The position numbers were made by a program, and so were the translations under genes. DNA of 11,402 bases, from positions 1 through 11,402 of the forward strand of contig CAIOIN010000073.1 of the NCBI GenBank assembly GCA_903858385.1, in the 5' to 3' direction. Below the pieces are notes generated by a model. That model was not told the DNA's origin and made no database searches. It was given only the letters and a program-made list of their open reading frames with translations. Below are positions 1 through 5,982 of this stretch, piece after piece; the first letter of the stretch is position 1, and each line of letters begins with the position of its first letter. The DNA comes from an uncultured Microcaldota archaeon. Lineage in GTDB: Archaea; Micrarchaeota; Micrarchaeia; Micrarchaeales; Micrarchaeaceae.

Positions 1-357
1 CTGCTCGTTTGCCAGCTTCATGACCGGTATGTTCTCGTTCGCGACCTTCACTTCCTTGTCCGAGACGACGAAATCCCGAGAATAAACCGTCTTCGGGCCC
101 GTTGCATCGAGAGTGAAGAGTATCTCCTCCTTGTCGCTGTAGCCGTCCGGAGTCAGTATCGGTATCAATCCTATCCTGTGCGCTATGTACTCGTCGAACA
201 TCGCGCTCGAATTCTCGTAGAACGTTATCTTGTCTATCGCGAAGGTCTTCACGTGGCTCGTCGCCATTCTCCTCAGCGCGTTGGCGTAGTTGTTGCTCGC
301 GCCGCTGAGCTTGAACCTGAACGCTTTGCTGTTATCCTCTAATATCTCGATTTTCAT
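1..357 (-). CDS. rpo3: DNA-directed RNA polymerase subunit Rpo3 (subunit D), N-terminal part
   Basis: Reading the minus strand from the ATG at 357 gives 119 residues that run off the left edge. The protein is the archaeal homologue of bacterial alpha / eukaryotic Rpb3, which pairs with Rpo11 to nucleate RNA polymerase assembly in the cytoplasm. The N-terminal alpha-like dimerisation signature is clear: NALRRM at residues 26-31, AIDKITFYENSSAMFDEYIAHRIGLIPI around 40-67, then the start of the insert domain. The upstream sequence GGAGTGAAGCC before the ATG provides a plausible ribosome binding site. The gene starts its own transcription unit, divergent from the gene at 434, whereas in many archaea rpo3 lies inside the rps13-rps4-rps11-rpo3 cluster. 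Any Fe-S-type domain would lie outside the window and cannot be judged. Confidence is high from the family motifs. Confidence 0.95.
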   Translation of the reverse strand, partial: MKIEILEDNSKAFRFKLSGASNNYANALRRMATSHVKTFAIDKITFYENSSAMFDEYIAHRIGLIPILTPDGYSDKEEILFTLDATGPKTVYSRDFVVSDKEVKVANENIPVMKLANEQ

Positions 358-383
358 GGCTTCACTCCTGTTAAAACCAGCAG

Positions 384-400
384 AAATATATATAGTTATA
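384..400. promoter_or_regulatory. AT-rich TATA element between the divergent rpo3 and 434 genes
   Basis: The run AAATATATATAGTTATA sits in the 76-base divergent gap. Read on the plus strand, its centre at about 390 predicts a start of transcription near 415-418, giving a short leader that includes the GGTG at 425-428 and the TTG start at 434. Read on the minus strand, it predicts a start near 363-366, a leader of only a few bases for rpo3. One TATA tract may serve both directions. Inferred from spacing only. Confidence 0.55.
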
Positions 401-424
401 GATAATAGCTTTTATAATGTTTTT

Positions 425-428
425 GGTG
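425..428 (+). promoter_or_regulatory. Shine-Dalgarno GGTG deciding the TTG start at 434
   Basis: GGTG lies five bases before TTG 434. GGTG matches the centre of the archaeal anti-Shine-Dalgarno target GGAGGTGATC. The same GGTG with a five-base spacer precedes the GTG starts at 2977 and 10187, which is why the TTG is preferred over the in-frame ATG at 356. Confidence 0.55.
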
Positions 429-433
429 CTGCG

Positions 434-1036
434 TTGACCTTCGAGAAGCTGTTCAAAACCGACCTACTCGGCAAAGATTTCGGCAAGGACAGGTACCTGA
501 GGTGCTACAGGGAAAGGGCGAACATCTCGAAATCGAAGATAGACGCCTACTCGAACGTGAGGTATCTCGAGAGAAACGACCATCATTCAATCAAGTACGA
601 CGCGCTTTCGACACGGTACTCTTCTGCGCTGGTCCTGAACTACGACCTTTTCATTAGCTTCTACAACGTCGACACGCGCGAGTCGCTGGCGTGCAGGACC
701 TTCATGTTAGACCTGAGCATGAAGAGCGTGGTAGAAAAATACCTGCAGTCCATGAAGCTGAGAAGACAGGACAACATCGAGGCCAGGATCATAGGCATGC
801 AGGCCGGCCAGGAGTTCAACTTCCTATACGACCTTGCGGAGCTCATCAACTCGAAGGGCATCAAGCTGGCCGAAGTCGACCTTTTCGGGACGGAGCTGAG
901 GCACATCGCCTTCGACGCGAAGCTCGGCACTACCTGCAACGTTCTTGTCGAAGACCGGCTCTATCGGGCAGGGGAGCTCAGGAACACCATGACCATGGAG
1001 CAGTTCGAAAGGGGCCGCACGCAAGCAACAAAGTAA
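434..1036 (+). CDS. Hypothetical protein divergent from rpo3
   Basis: I do not recognise this family. The reading frame is open further upstream, to an ATG at 356 and beyond, but that start would place the TATA tract inside the gene. TTG at 434 has a GGTG five bases upstream and gives a 200-residue soluble, charged protein without a signal peptide or membrane helix. Two blocks look ordered. The first, residues 41-80, is rich in aromatic and charged residues, including RNDHHSIKYDAL and LNYDLFISFYN. The second, about residues 115-182, has a regular alternating strand/helix pattern, including IEARIIGMQAGQEF, a helix LYDLAELINSKGI, then AEVDLFGTELRHIAFD and LVEDRLYRAGEL. Cysteines at 24, 87 and 168 do not form a metal-binding pattern. 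It is followed 42 bases later by a small membrane protein. No function is proposed; the coding call rests on frame length, codon regularity and the ribosome site. Confidence 0.72.
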   Translation: MTFEKLFKTDLLGKDFGKDRYLRCYRERANISKSKIDAYSNVRYLERNDHHSIKYDALSTRYSSALVLNYDLFISFYNVDTRESLACRTFMLDLSMKSVVEKYLQSMKLRRQDNIEARIIGMQAGQEFNFLYDLAELINSKGIKLAEVDLFGTELRHIAFDAKLGTTCNVLVEDRLYRAGELRNTMTMEQFERGRTQATK

Positions 1037-1078
1037 AGAGTGGAGCTTCACGGCAGTTGCATTAAAACGGTGAAAAAC

Positions 1079-1276
1079 ATGAAGAACTGGAGAAAAAACA
1101 TTTTGAGGCAGTTGGATACGACGCTCATATTATTCGAGCTAGTTCTAAGTGCGATATTCATTTCACTGGGATACATCACGGGAAATATATACCTCAGGGG
1201 GGTTGGAGTTGGATTGGTAATCGCTTGGGTGACAAGTGTAATAGCCCATCTATACAAGAAAAATGCAAAACCATGA
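1079..1276 (+). CDS. Small two-helix membrane protein
   Basis: A 65-residue protein starts at ATG 1079, with GGTG at 1069-1072 six bases upstream. An in-frame GTG at 1040 would add 13 residues but lacks a comparable ribosome site. The N-terminus is basic (KNWRKN). Two hydrophobic segments at about residues 14-33 and 38-58 are separated by a short turn containing GN, and the C-terminus is basic (HLYKKNAKP), suggesting both ends face the cytoplasm. There is no signal-cleavage motif or catalytic residue pattern. It follows the gene at 434 in the same direction and is probably co-transcribed with it. Codons are more A/T-rich (TTA, CTA, ATA) than in the neighbours, which may hint at a different history or only reflect the hydrophobic composition. 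Function unknown. Confidence 0.62.
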   Translation: MKNWRKNILRQLDTTLILFELVLSAIFISLGYITGNIYLRGVGVGLVIAWVTSVIAHLYKKNAKP

Positions 1277-1286
1277 GCAAGAAGAG

Positions 1287-1330
1287 AGCGGGCATTCGCT
1301 CCTCGGCTTAAAGGCCGAGGCGTCTCCGCC
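1287..1330 (-). ncRNA. Cluster of three potential hairpins in the convergent gap (structured 3' RNA, terminator, or decayed transposon end)
   Basis: On the minus strand, downstream of the AbrB-PhoU gene, three hairpins follow each other. GGCG-GAGA-CGCC (1330-1319) has a GNRA-type loop. CCTCGGC-CTTTAA-GCCGAGG (1320-1301) has a perfect 7-bp stem and shares two bases with the first. AGCG-AATGCC-CGCT (1300-1287) has a 4-bp stem. The GNRA loop forms only on the minus strand, favouring that orientation for an RNA. A stem with a CTTTAA loop near a GAGGAG sequence resembles the subterminal hairpins of archaeal IS200/IS605 (TnpB) right ends, but no tnpB is present. It could equally mark 3' ends of the two convergent transcripts. 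Confidence 0.4.
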
Positions 1331-1384
1331 ACCAGAATAATAAATCCGTATTAGGCGCTGGGTGCCGGGCTCTGGCCGCACCGC

Positions 1385-2260
1385 TCAAGATGCGGGCGGC
1401 GGATTGCCGCCTTCGATCCCGAGGCCGAACTCTGCTATGCTGAATATGCTGTTAGCTATATCGACAAACAGCTTTACGCACATCCTATCCAGTCTAGAAC
1501 GCAACAATCTCTTTATCATGGATTCGCGCAGCTTTGCAACCTCTTCCAAGGCCTTACCATCGCCTTTCATCGCCGAAAAACATAACCCGAACCCGGCACA
1601 CAATTCCTTGAAGATGTGCGGGTCTTGGGTCTTGAAGTCCGAGGATATCGCGCAAATCCTGTCGGATATCCTCTCAAGAGACTCCAAGACCGCAAGAGAC
1701 ACCCATGCGTCTTTCGCCTGGGTCATATTCACGTACCGCACTCCCATCCTGTAGGACCTATTGACAAGTTTCTCTAGCCTTGCAATAGTTTTCGTGTCGC
1801 CTTGCCCTACCTCTGCAAATTCCTGATTTATGAGCGATCCAAGCCTTGCCACCACCTTTTCGGGATCCGTCTCCTTCATGTCGGTGGAGTCTTCAATTAC
1901 CACGTCTTTGCCGGATTGGCTTGTTATCTCAAAACCAGGGCATTCAGCATTTATCTCATCCTCTATTCCCTCTATCTGCATCTGGGTCAGCCCGTTGGCG
2001 GAGTAGACCCTGAGTTTTCTGGTGCCGTGCATGTAGTGCAGGCAGACCAGCCTGCTCAGGAGGAGCGGCTCTGTCTTCGATGTCACAACTCTCTCGAAAC
2101 CCTTTTCAGTGCTCTCCTTTTGCGATATAACCAGGTTGCCGGACTCGCTCTCCGTCAGGTAAACGGGATCGGAGAACTTCAGCCCGTTCCTGTCCAGCCA
2201 CTTCTTCGGAATTATCAGCGCCGCGCTGTTGCTCCCGAACTTGAAGATATGCTTTTCCAC
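1385..2260 (-). CDS. AbrB-PhoU fusion regulator (phosphate uptake regulator family)
   Basis: The 291-residue protein starts at GTG 2260. Residues 1-48 form a SpoVT/AbrB-type DNA-binding swapped-hairpin domain (IFKFGSNSAALIIPKKWLDRNGL, then DPVYLTE and NLVIS). Residues about 125-280 are a helical PhoU-like domain with the recognisable LESLERISDRICAISSDF segment at 191-209, where E196, R197 and D200 match the PhoU helix pattern. The combination is a common archaeal architecture annotated as phosphate uptake regulator. The known family role is control of phosphate transport genes, but no pst transporter or sensor kinase lies nearby, so the target is uncertain. There is no Shine-Dalgarno site; a TATA box 22-30 bases upstream suggests a leaderless mRNA. 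The extreme C-terminus GGNPPPAS is encoded by a GC-rich 6-bp hairpin (1395-1411). Confidence 0.85.
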   Translation of the reverse strand: MEKHIFKFGSNSAALIIPKKWLDRNGLKFSDPVYLTESESGNLVISQKESTEKGFERVVTSKTEPLLLSRLVCLHYMHGTRKLRVYSANGLTQMQIEGIEDEINAECPGFEITSQSGKDVVIEDSTDMKETDPEKVVARLGSLINQEFAEVGQGDTKTIARLEKLVNRSYRMGVRYVNMTQAKDAWVSLAVLESLERISDRICAISSDFKTQDPHIFKELCAGFGLCFSAMKGDGKALEEVAKLRESMIKRLLRSRLDRMCVKLFVDIANSIFSIAEFGLGIEGGNPPPAS

Positions 2261-2281
2261 AATATATAATATATGTATAAA

Positions 2282-2290
2282 ATATATATA
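2282..2290 (-). promoter_or_regulatory. TATA box of the AbrB-PhoU gene (leaderless)
   Basis: On the minus strand TATATATAT lies 22-30 bases before GTG 2260, the spacing expected when transcription begins at the start codon. The 21 bases between are also almost entirely A/T and contain no Shine-Dalgarno sequence. Confidence 0.6.
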
Positions 2291-2292
2291 CC

Positions 2293-2321
2293 TTATGTTC
2301 GGACCATTGCCTGCAACATAA
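2293..2321. promoter_or_regulatory. Candidate operator dyad TTATGTT-N15-AACATAA
   Basis: Two 7-base arms (2293-2299 and 2315-2321) form a perfect inverted repeat whose centres are 22 bases apart, about two helical turns. It lies immediately upstream of the TATA box of the AbrB-PhoU gene, where a dimeric regulator could act, including the encoded protein itself. A 7-base AT-rich dyad can arise by chance in a gap of this size, so support is modest. Confidence 0.3.
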
Positions 2322-2333
2322 AGCGCAGAAGAA

Positions 2334-2903
2334 TCAGATCAGCTTCTTGACATAGAGGTCGCTGTGCATCGCCCCTTCGCCGGTGAGCACACTCTGCTTC
2401 AGTTTTACCTCCCTGCATTCGAAGTTGCCAAAATCAGCATCCCTATGTTTTTCTATGAAGGCTCTTGCCCTTTCTGTCGTGACGCGGTCGAACCTCTTCA
2501 ATCTCAATATCGTCACGTGCGGGGTGAATTCCTCCTTCTCGAGCTTCATCATCGCCGGCAATCTGCTTGAGATCATCTTGTGCATTGCGTCAAACTCATC
2601 GGCCCCGTAGAGTATGTTCGCGAAGACGACGCGCGGTCTCCTTATCGTGAAAGTCCCGACACCGTGCAGCGAGACCCCAAACTCACTGCTGTCCATCTTT
2701 GACATGACCTCTTTTACCGCCTCGACCTGCGCAGCGTCGAGATAACCGAGGAAGAAGAGCGTTATGTGCATCTGATCCGCTGCGACTGCCCTTATGCCTT
2801 CGGTCTCAATCTCCTTTGCAGCTCCCGCCATTTTTTCTCTTATTCCATCGGGGATGTCAACGGCTATGAACGCACGCACCCTCTCGCTTGCAACCGTTTG
2901 CAT
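2334..2903 (-). CDS. thpR: RNA 2',3'-cyclic phosphodiesterase (2'-5' RNA ligase family)
   Basis: This 189-residue protein belongs to the 2H phosphoesterase superfamily. Both catalytic HxT motifs are present at usual spacing: HIT at 46-48 in QMHITLFFLG and HVT at 129-131 in TPHVTILRLK. The N-terminus VRAFIAVDIP (9-18) and the C-terminal block LKQSVLTGEGAMHSDLY are typical of ThpR, and length matches the family norm of about 180-190. The enzyme hydrolyses RNA 2',3'-cyclic phosphate ends to 2'-phosphates and can catalyse 2'-5' ligation in vitro; it is cytosolic. The ATG at 2903 has a TATA-like ATTTAAATATTA about 25-35 bases upstream and no Shine-Dalgarno site, suggesting a leaderless or nearly leaderless message. 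It is upstream of, and co-directional with, the AbrB-PhoU gene, but that gene has its own promoter. Confidence 0.93.
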   Translation of the reverse strand: MQTVASERVRAFIAVDIPDGIREKMAGAAKEIETEGIRAVAADQMHITLFFLGYLDAAQVEAVKEVMSKMDSSEFGVSLHGVGTFTIRRPRVVFANILYGADEFDAMHKMISSRLPAMMKLEKEEFTPHVTILRLKRFDRVTTERARAFIEKHRDADFGNFECREVKLKQSVLTGEGAMHSDLYVKKLI

Positions 2904-2924
2904 GGTACCAATAGTGATTTAGCA

Positions 2925-2941
2925 CCATTTAAATATTAACT
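2925..2941. promoter_or_regulatory. Divergent TATA region between thpR and the GT2 gene at 2977
   Basis: CCATTTAAATATTAACT lies 22-38 bases from the thpR ATG on the minus strand and about 36-50 bases from GTG 2977 on the plus strand. The near-palindromic TTTAAATATT can be read as a TATA box either way. It predicts a leaderless thpR mRNA and a roughly 10-base leader with GGTG for the GT2 gene. Confidence 0.5.
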
Positions 2942-2976
2942 ACTCTTAACCTTCTAATGAAATCTGTGGTGCTAGA

Positions 2977-3639
2977 GTGGACTATTCCGATACGACCGTG
3001 TTGATACCAGTCAAGGACGAGCCTGCGGCAGGCAAAGTCACGAAAGAGGTTCTGAACAAGCTCAGCAACTGCAAGGTGGTCGTGATCTACAAGGGCGATA
3101 GGGATTCGCTGAACATTAATTTCACCAACAAGAACCTGCTGATAATGAAGCAAAGGGGTTCAGGCAAGGGCGTCGCATGCGTCCAGGCGAGGAAGAACAT
3201 AAAGACCGACATAATGTGCCTGATAGACGGCGATGCGACCTATGATGTCAACGACCTGAAGAAGGCGATAACCATGGTCCGGGAGGGCATGGATATGGCC
3301 GTCGGCAACCGGTTCAAGGACATAGACCGCGAGGCAATGCCGCAGTACATAGAGATCGGCAACAAGATAATAACCCAGGTCCAGAACCTGCTCTACAACC
3401 TCAGGCTCACCGATTCTCAGACCGGATTGAGGGCCATGAAGAGGTACGTTTTCGATTCCCTTGACCTAAAGGAAAAATATTTCGGCATAGAAACGGAGAT
3501 GAACGTCAAGGCGAAGAAGGCCGGCTACAAGATCGGCGAGGTGCCCATACACTACTACAAAAGAGTCGGAAGCTCGAAACAGATGAAACTCATCGACGGG
3601 GTCAAGCTCTTGCTTCTGGACTTCAAGTTCCTCTTCTGA
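2977..3639 (+). CDS. GT2-family glycosyltransferase (dolichol-phosphate sugar transferase-like)
   Basis: The 220-residue protein begins at GTG 2977, with GGTG at 2968-2971 five bases upstream. It has the GT-A fold features of the GT2 family: TVLIPVKDE at 7-15, the metal/nucleotide motif DGD at 84-86 within CLIDGDATYD, the TDSQTGLRAMKR acceptor-region motif at 145-156, and GIETEMNVKAKKAGYKIGEVPI followed by YYKRVGSSK at 170-201, as in DPM1-type enzymes. No membrane segments follow, so it is probably a peripheral cytosolic-face enzyme transferring a sugar to a lipid carrier. An oddity is that the first nucleotide-binding DDGS motif after strand 2 is replaced by VVIYKGDRDS. Its stop codon abuts the stop of the convergent flippase gene. 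Donor and acceptor cannot be inferred. Confidence 0.85.
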   Translation: MDYSDTTVLIPVKDEPAAGKVTKEVLNKLSNCKVVVIYKGDRDSLNINFTNKNLLIMKQRGSGKGVACVQARKNIKTDIMCLIDGDATYDVNDLKKAITMVREGMDMAVGNRFKDIDREAMPQYIEIGNKIITQVQNLLYNLRLTDSQTGLRAMKRYVFDSLDLKEKYFGIETEMNVKAKKAGYKIGEVPIHYYKRVGSSKQMKLIDGVKLLLLDFKFLF

Positions 3640-5205
3640 TCAAGCCCGTGCGAACCGGGAAGAATAATCCGACAGCAGCGCGATCACAATCCCAAGGACC
3701 GGTATCTTTTTGGTTATCTTTTTCAGCACGTCGAGATCGCCCGCTGTGACCCCTTTTACGATCGACAGCACGGGTGGGTACACGATTATCTGTTCTATCG
3801 CTATCCCTGCCAGAAGCGCTATGGAATTAGTTGGGAACGCGATCATTATCGGGACGAAGGCCGCCACGCTTATGATGCCTGCAAGTATTATCCTCAGGGG
3901 TTTGCCCAGTTCCAGCTTCACCCCAAGCGCTCTGCTGGATTCGCGGGCGAAGAAGAACACCGAGGCAACTGGCGTTACGATGAACATCAAAATCACTATG
4001 CCTATGCCCTTGAAGGCCGGCACGAGCGCGAACATCGCAACCAGCTGCACGATCGTGAGAGCGAGGTAGCTCTTGAAAAGCCCCTTGACCTTGTTGCCGC
4101 CTATGAGCAACGTCGAAGTGTACGTGCTGACAATGTTTATGATCACGCCTATGCTCACGATCGAGACGTAGAGCGGCGCGATGGCATACTCGCTGCTGAA
4201 TGCGGTGTAGGTGAACTGCTTGGCGAGCAGCGCCACGGAGAGCAGTACCGGAACCGACAGGATCAGCGAGATGTGCACCGAATAGTTGTAAAGCCTGTTC
4301 AGCCTGCTCTTCTTCTGCTTGGTGGCGAGAGTCGAAGCGAAGGCCGGCAACAACGACAGCCCTATCGATTCCGTGAAAGCTCCTATGAACGTGCCCACCT
4401 TTGAAGCGATCCCGACATTGCCCACTATGACCGTTGTCGCGAATGCCCCGAGGACCATGAAGGAAAGACTGCTTACCATCGTCACCAGAGCGTACGTCGC
4501 TGCGATAGGCAGCGAGAACTTGAATATGCTCCCCATCGCTTCCAGGGAAGGCCTGACCAGCTTAACGCGATTTACGACTAAAATAACGTACAGCGCATAG
4601 ATTATCTGCGCTATCCCGCCAAGAAGCAATCCGAGTATGGGTGCAAGGGCACCATAGCCTGACAGCGCCAGTGCCACGCTCACCAGAGCCTGCACCACCA
4701 CCTGCGCCATCAGCATCAATGCGAAATGCATACCCTTGCCGAAGCCGACAAGCGCGCTGTTGAGCGCGTTTGCAATCATGCCTACGACCACCATGAATGC
4801 GGCCAGCTGCAGAATGTAAGTGTAGGTCGTGCTGTGCAGGATCAGCGAAGACAGGATGCCGCTCAGCAGAAAAGCTGCGGCGGATAGCGCAACTCCGAGA
4901 ATCAGCGATGCAAACAGGCCATTGGACATGAGCTCGTCTATCTTCTCTATCCGGCCTAGGGTCTTGTGCTCCGCTATGAACTTGTTGAATGCGGTGCCTA
5001 TGCCGAAATCACTGGCCATCCCGAACAGGCCCGCCACGGCAATCGCTATCGTATAAACTCCATACACGCTCGGTCCGAGTATTCTGGCAACCAGGATCAG
5101 CGCCAGCCCTGCGATGAGCATGGCAATTACCTTGGAAAGGAATATGTAGCTTGCCAGCCCCGCGGTCTTTGCGCCTATGTCGTGCGAGTAAACATCATCT
5201 TTCAT
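3640..5205 (-). CDS. Flippase of the polysaccharide biosynthesis / MVF (Wzx-like) family
   Basis: The 521-residue protein is strongly hydrophobic, with about 12-14 transmembrane segments spread over its length. The N-terminal block SKVIAMLIAGLALILVARILGPSVYGVY (about 24-51), followed by SDFGIGTAFNKFIAEHK, is the signature of Wzx/RfbX-type polysaccharide exporters. Such proteins move lipid-linked glycans across the cytoplasmic membrane. The ATG at 5205 is preceded by GGGATGATC, a near-consensus archaeal ribosome site, and lies six bases after the stop of the GT2 gene upstream, so the two form an operon. The soluble loops contain the charged KQKKSRLNRLYN segment near residue 300, a usual mid-protein cytoplasmic loop. 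The C-terminus ends shortly after the last helix. The cargo is unknown, but the neighbours imply a polyprenyl- or dolichol-linked glycan. Confidence 0.9.
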   Translation of the reverse strand: MKDDVYSHDIGAKTAGLASYIFLSKVIAMLIAGLALILVARILGPSVYGVYTIAIAVAGLFGMASDFGIGTAFNKFIAEHKTLGRIEKIDELMSNGLFASLILGVALSAAAFLLSGILSSLILHSTTYTYILQLAAFMVVVGMIANALNSALVGFGKGMHFALMLMAQVVVQALVSVALALSGYGALAPILGLLLGGIAQIIYALYVILVVNRVKLVRPSLEAMGSIFKFSLPIAATYALVTMVSSLSFMVLGAFATTVIVGNVGIASKVGTFIGAFTESIGLSLLPAFASTLATKQKKSRLNRLYNYSVHISLILSVPVLLSVALLAKQFTYTAFSSEYAIAPLYVSIVSIGVIINIVSTYTSTLLIGGNKVKGLFKSYLALTIVQLVAMFALVPAFKGIGIVILMFIVTPVASVFFFARESSRALGVKLELGKPLRIILAGIISVAAFVPIMIAFPTNSIALLAGIAIEQIIVYPPVLSIVKGVTAGDLDVLKKITKKIPVLGIVIALLSDYSSRFARA

Positions 5206-5211
5206 GGCAGA

Positions 5212-5910
5212 TCATCCCATTGCCGACCCCAGCGTGGTCAGCACATGCCTGAACCCGAACTTCGAATTTCCCTCTTTCCTAATGTGAAAGGTCTTATAAT
5301 AAACTTCCCCGATTGTGCTCTCCCTGTCCATGGTCTTGAGTATGTCAAGGAGCACCTTGTAGCCCTTTCCGACAAACCTCTTCCTGCGCCTCGCTATCAG
5401 ATCCTTGAACACTGCAGCATCAATGCCGAAGAAGCCCGACATCATGTCGTTGCACAGCCTTCGATTGCGCAGCGCGAATAGCAGGTATGAAAGCGAGGAC
5501 ATGCCCTTCGATATCACCCTTCTCTGCATGCCCCAATCCTTTACGTGCGTCCTCACGCCCACCACCAGATCATAACTGTCGAGTGCAATCGCGATGCTGC
5601 CCACCACCGGAAGCGGATGCTGCCCATCGCCGTCCATCACGACTATCTTTTTGGTCTTTGCCAACAGGGCGGCATCAAGCACGCTTGCCGCAAGCCCGTG
5701 CTCCCTCTTCTGCGACCGGTCAAGAAGCTTTATGCGCCCATTCCTTTTCCCAAGCGCCTTCACCGCCTCTCTTGTGCCGTCGTCAGAGCCGTCATCCGAC
5801 ACCGTCACGCTTACGTTGCGGTACCTCTTTGTAAGTCCGGACACGACCTCTCTTATGTTGCCCATCTCGTTGAATGTGGGTATTATCACGGTAAGGTCCG
5901 AATAATCCAA
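5212..5910 (-). CDS. Dolichol-phosphate mannosyltransferase-like GT2 glycosyltransferase
   Basis: From TTG 5910 the protein has 232 residues. All GT2/DPM1 motifs are present: TVIIPTFNEMGNI (7-19), SDDGSDDGT (38-46), MDGDGQHP (92-99) with the catalytic DxD, MMSGFFGID (156-164), and the closing FHIRKEGNSKFGF (208-220). It would transfer a hexose from a nucleotide donor to dolichyl or polyprenyl phosphate on the cytosolic face. There are no C-terminal membrane helices, as in the short DPM class. The frame stays open to TTG 5976, but that codon is only 7-8 bases from the TATA box. TTG 5910 has GGGTG at 5918-5922 and gives the N-terminus MDYSD, the same as the GT2 at 2977. It is the first gene of an operon with the flippase. 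Confidence 0.88.
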   Translation of the reverse strand: MDYSDLTVIIPTFNEMGNIREVVSGLTKRYRNVSVTVSDDGSDDGTREAVKALGKRNGRIKLLDRSQKREHGLAASVLDAALLAKTKKIVVMDGDGQHPLPVVGSIAIALDSYDLVVGVRTHVKDWGMQRRVISKGMSSLSYLLFALRNRRLCNDMMSGFFGIDAAVFKDLIARRRKRFVGKGYKVLLDILKTMDRESTIGEVYYKTFHIRKEGNSKFGFRHVLTTLGSAMG

Positions 5911-5917
5911 TCCCAAG

Positions 5918-5922
5918 CACCC
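5918..5922 (-). promoter_or_regulatory. Shine-Dalgarno GGGTG supporting the TTG start at 5910
   Basis: On the minus strand GGGTG ends seven bases before TTG 5910. The transcription start predicted from the TATA box at about 5985-5997 falls near 5965, downstream of the farther TTG at 5976, which excludes that start and favours 5910. Confidence 0.5.
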
Positions 5923-5982
5923 TGTCAAAATACAACTGCCAACCGCGGAACTAGCCTGTGCGTGCCTGGCAATCAAGAATAT

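Noticed and set aside
290..433. Upstream extension of the hypothetical gene to TTG 290 or ATG 356
   Set aside because: The extension is antisense to conserved rpo3 codons or crosses the TATA tract, and lacks a ribosome site; TTG 434 has GGTG at the right distance.
1287..1330. A full IS200/IS605 insertion at the hairpin cluster
   Set aside because: No TnpA or TnpB reading frame, intact or broken, is seen in the window; only a hairpin similarity remains.
1337..1348. Twelve-base repeat ATAATAAATCCG, also at 11367-11378, as an attachment site pair
   Set aside because: The second copy is explained by conserved glycosylase codons (DIINPH), there is no integrase, and flanks differ.
1362..1754. A 130-codon plus-strand frame opposite the AbrB-PhoU gene, and one at 1802-2269
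   Set aside because: Both are antisense to a gene with recognisable AbrB and PhoU domains and show no motif or ribosome site.
5911..5976. Extension of the DPM-like GT2 to TTG 5976
   Set aside because: The codon is 7-8 bases from the TATA box, so it would lie before the transcription start, and the added residues have no counterpart in GT2 proteins.
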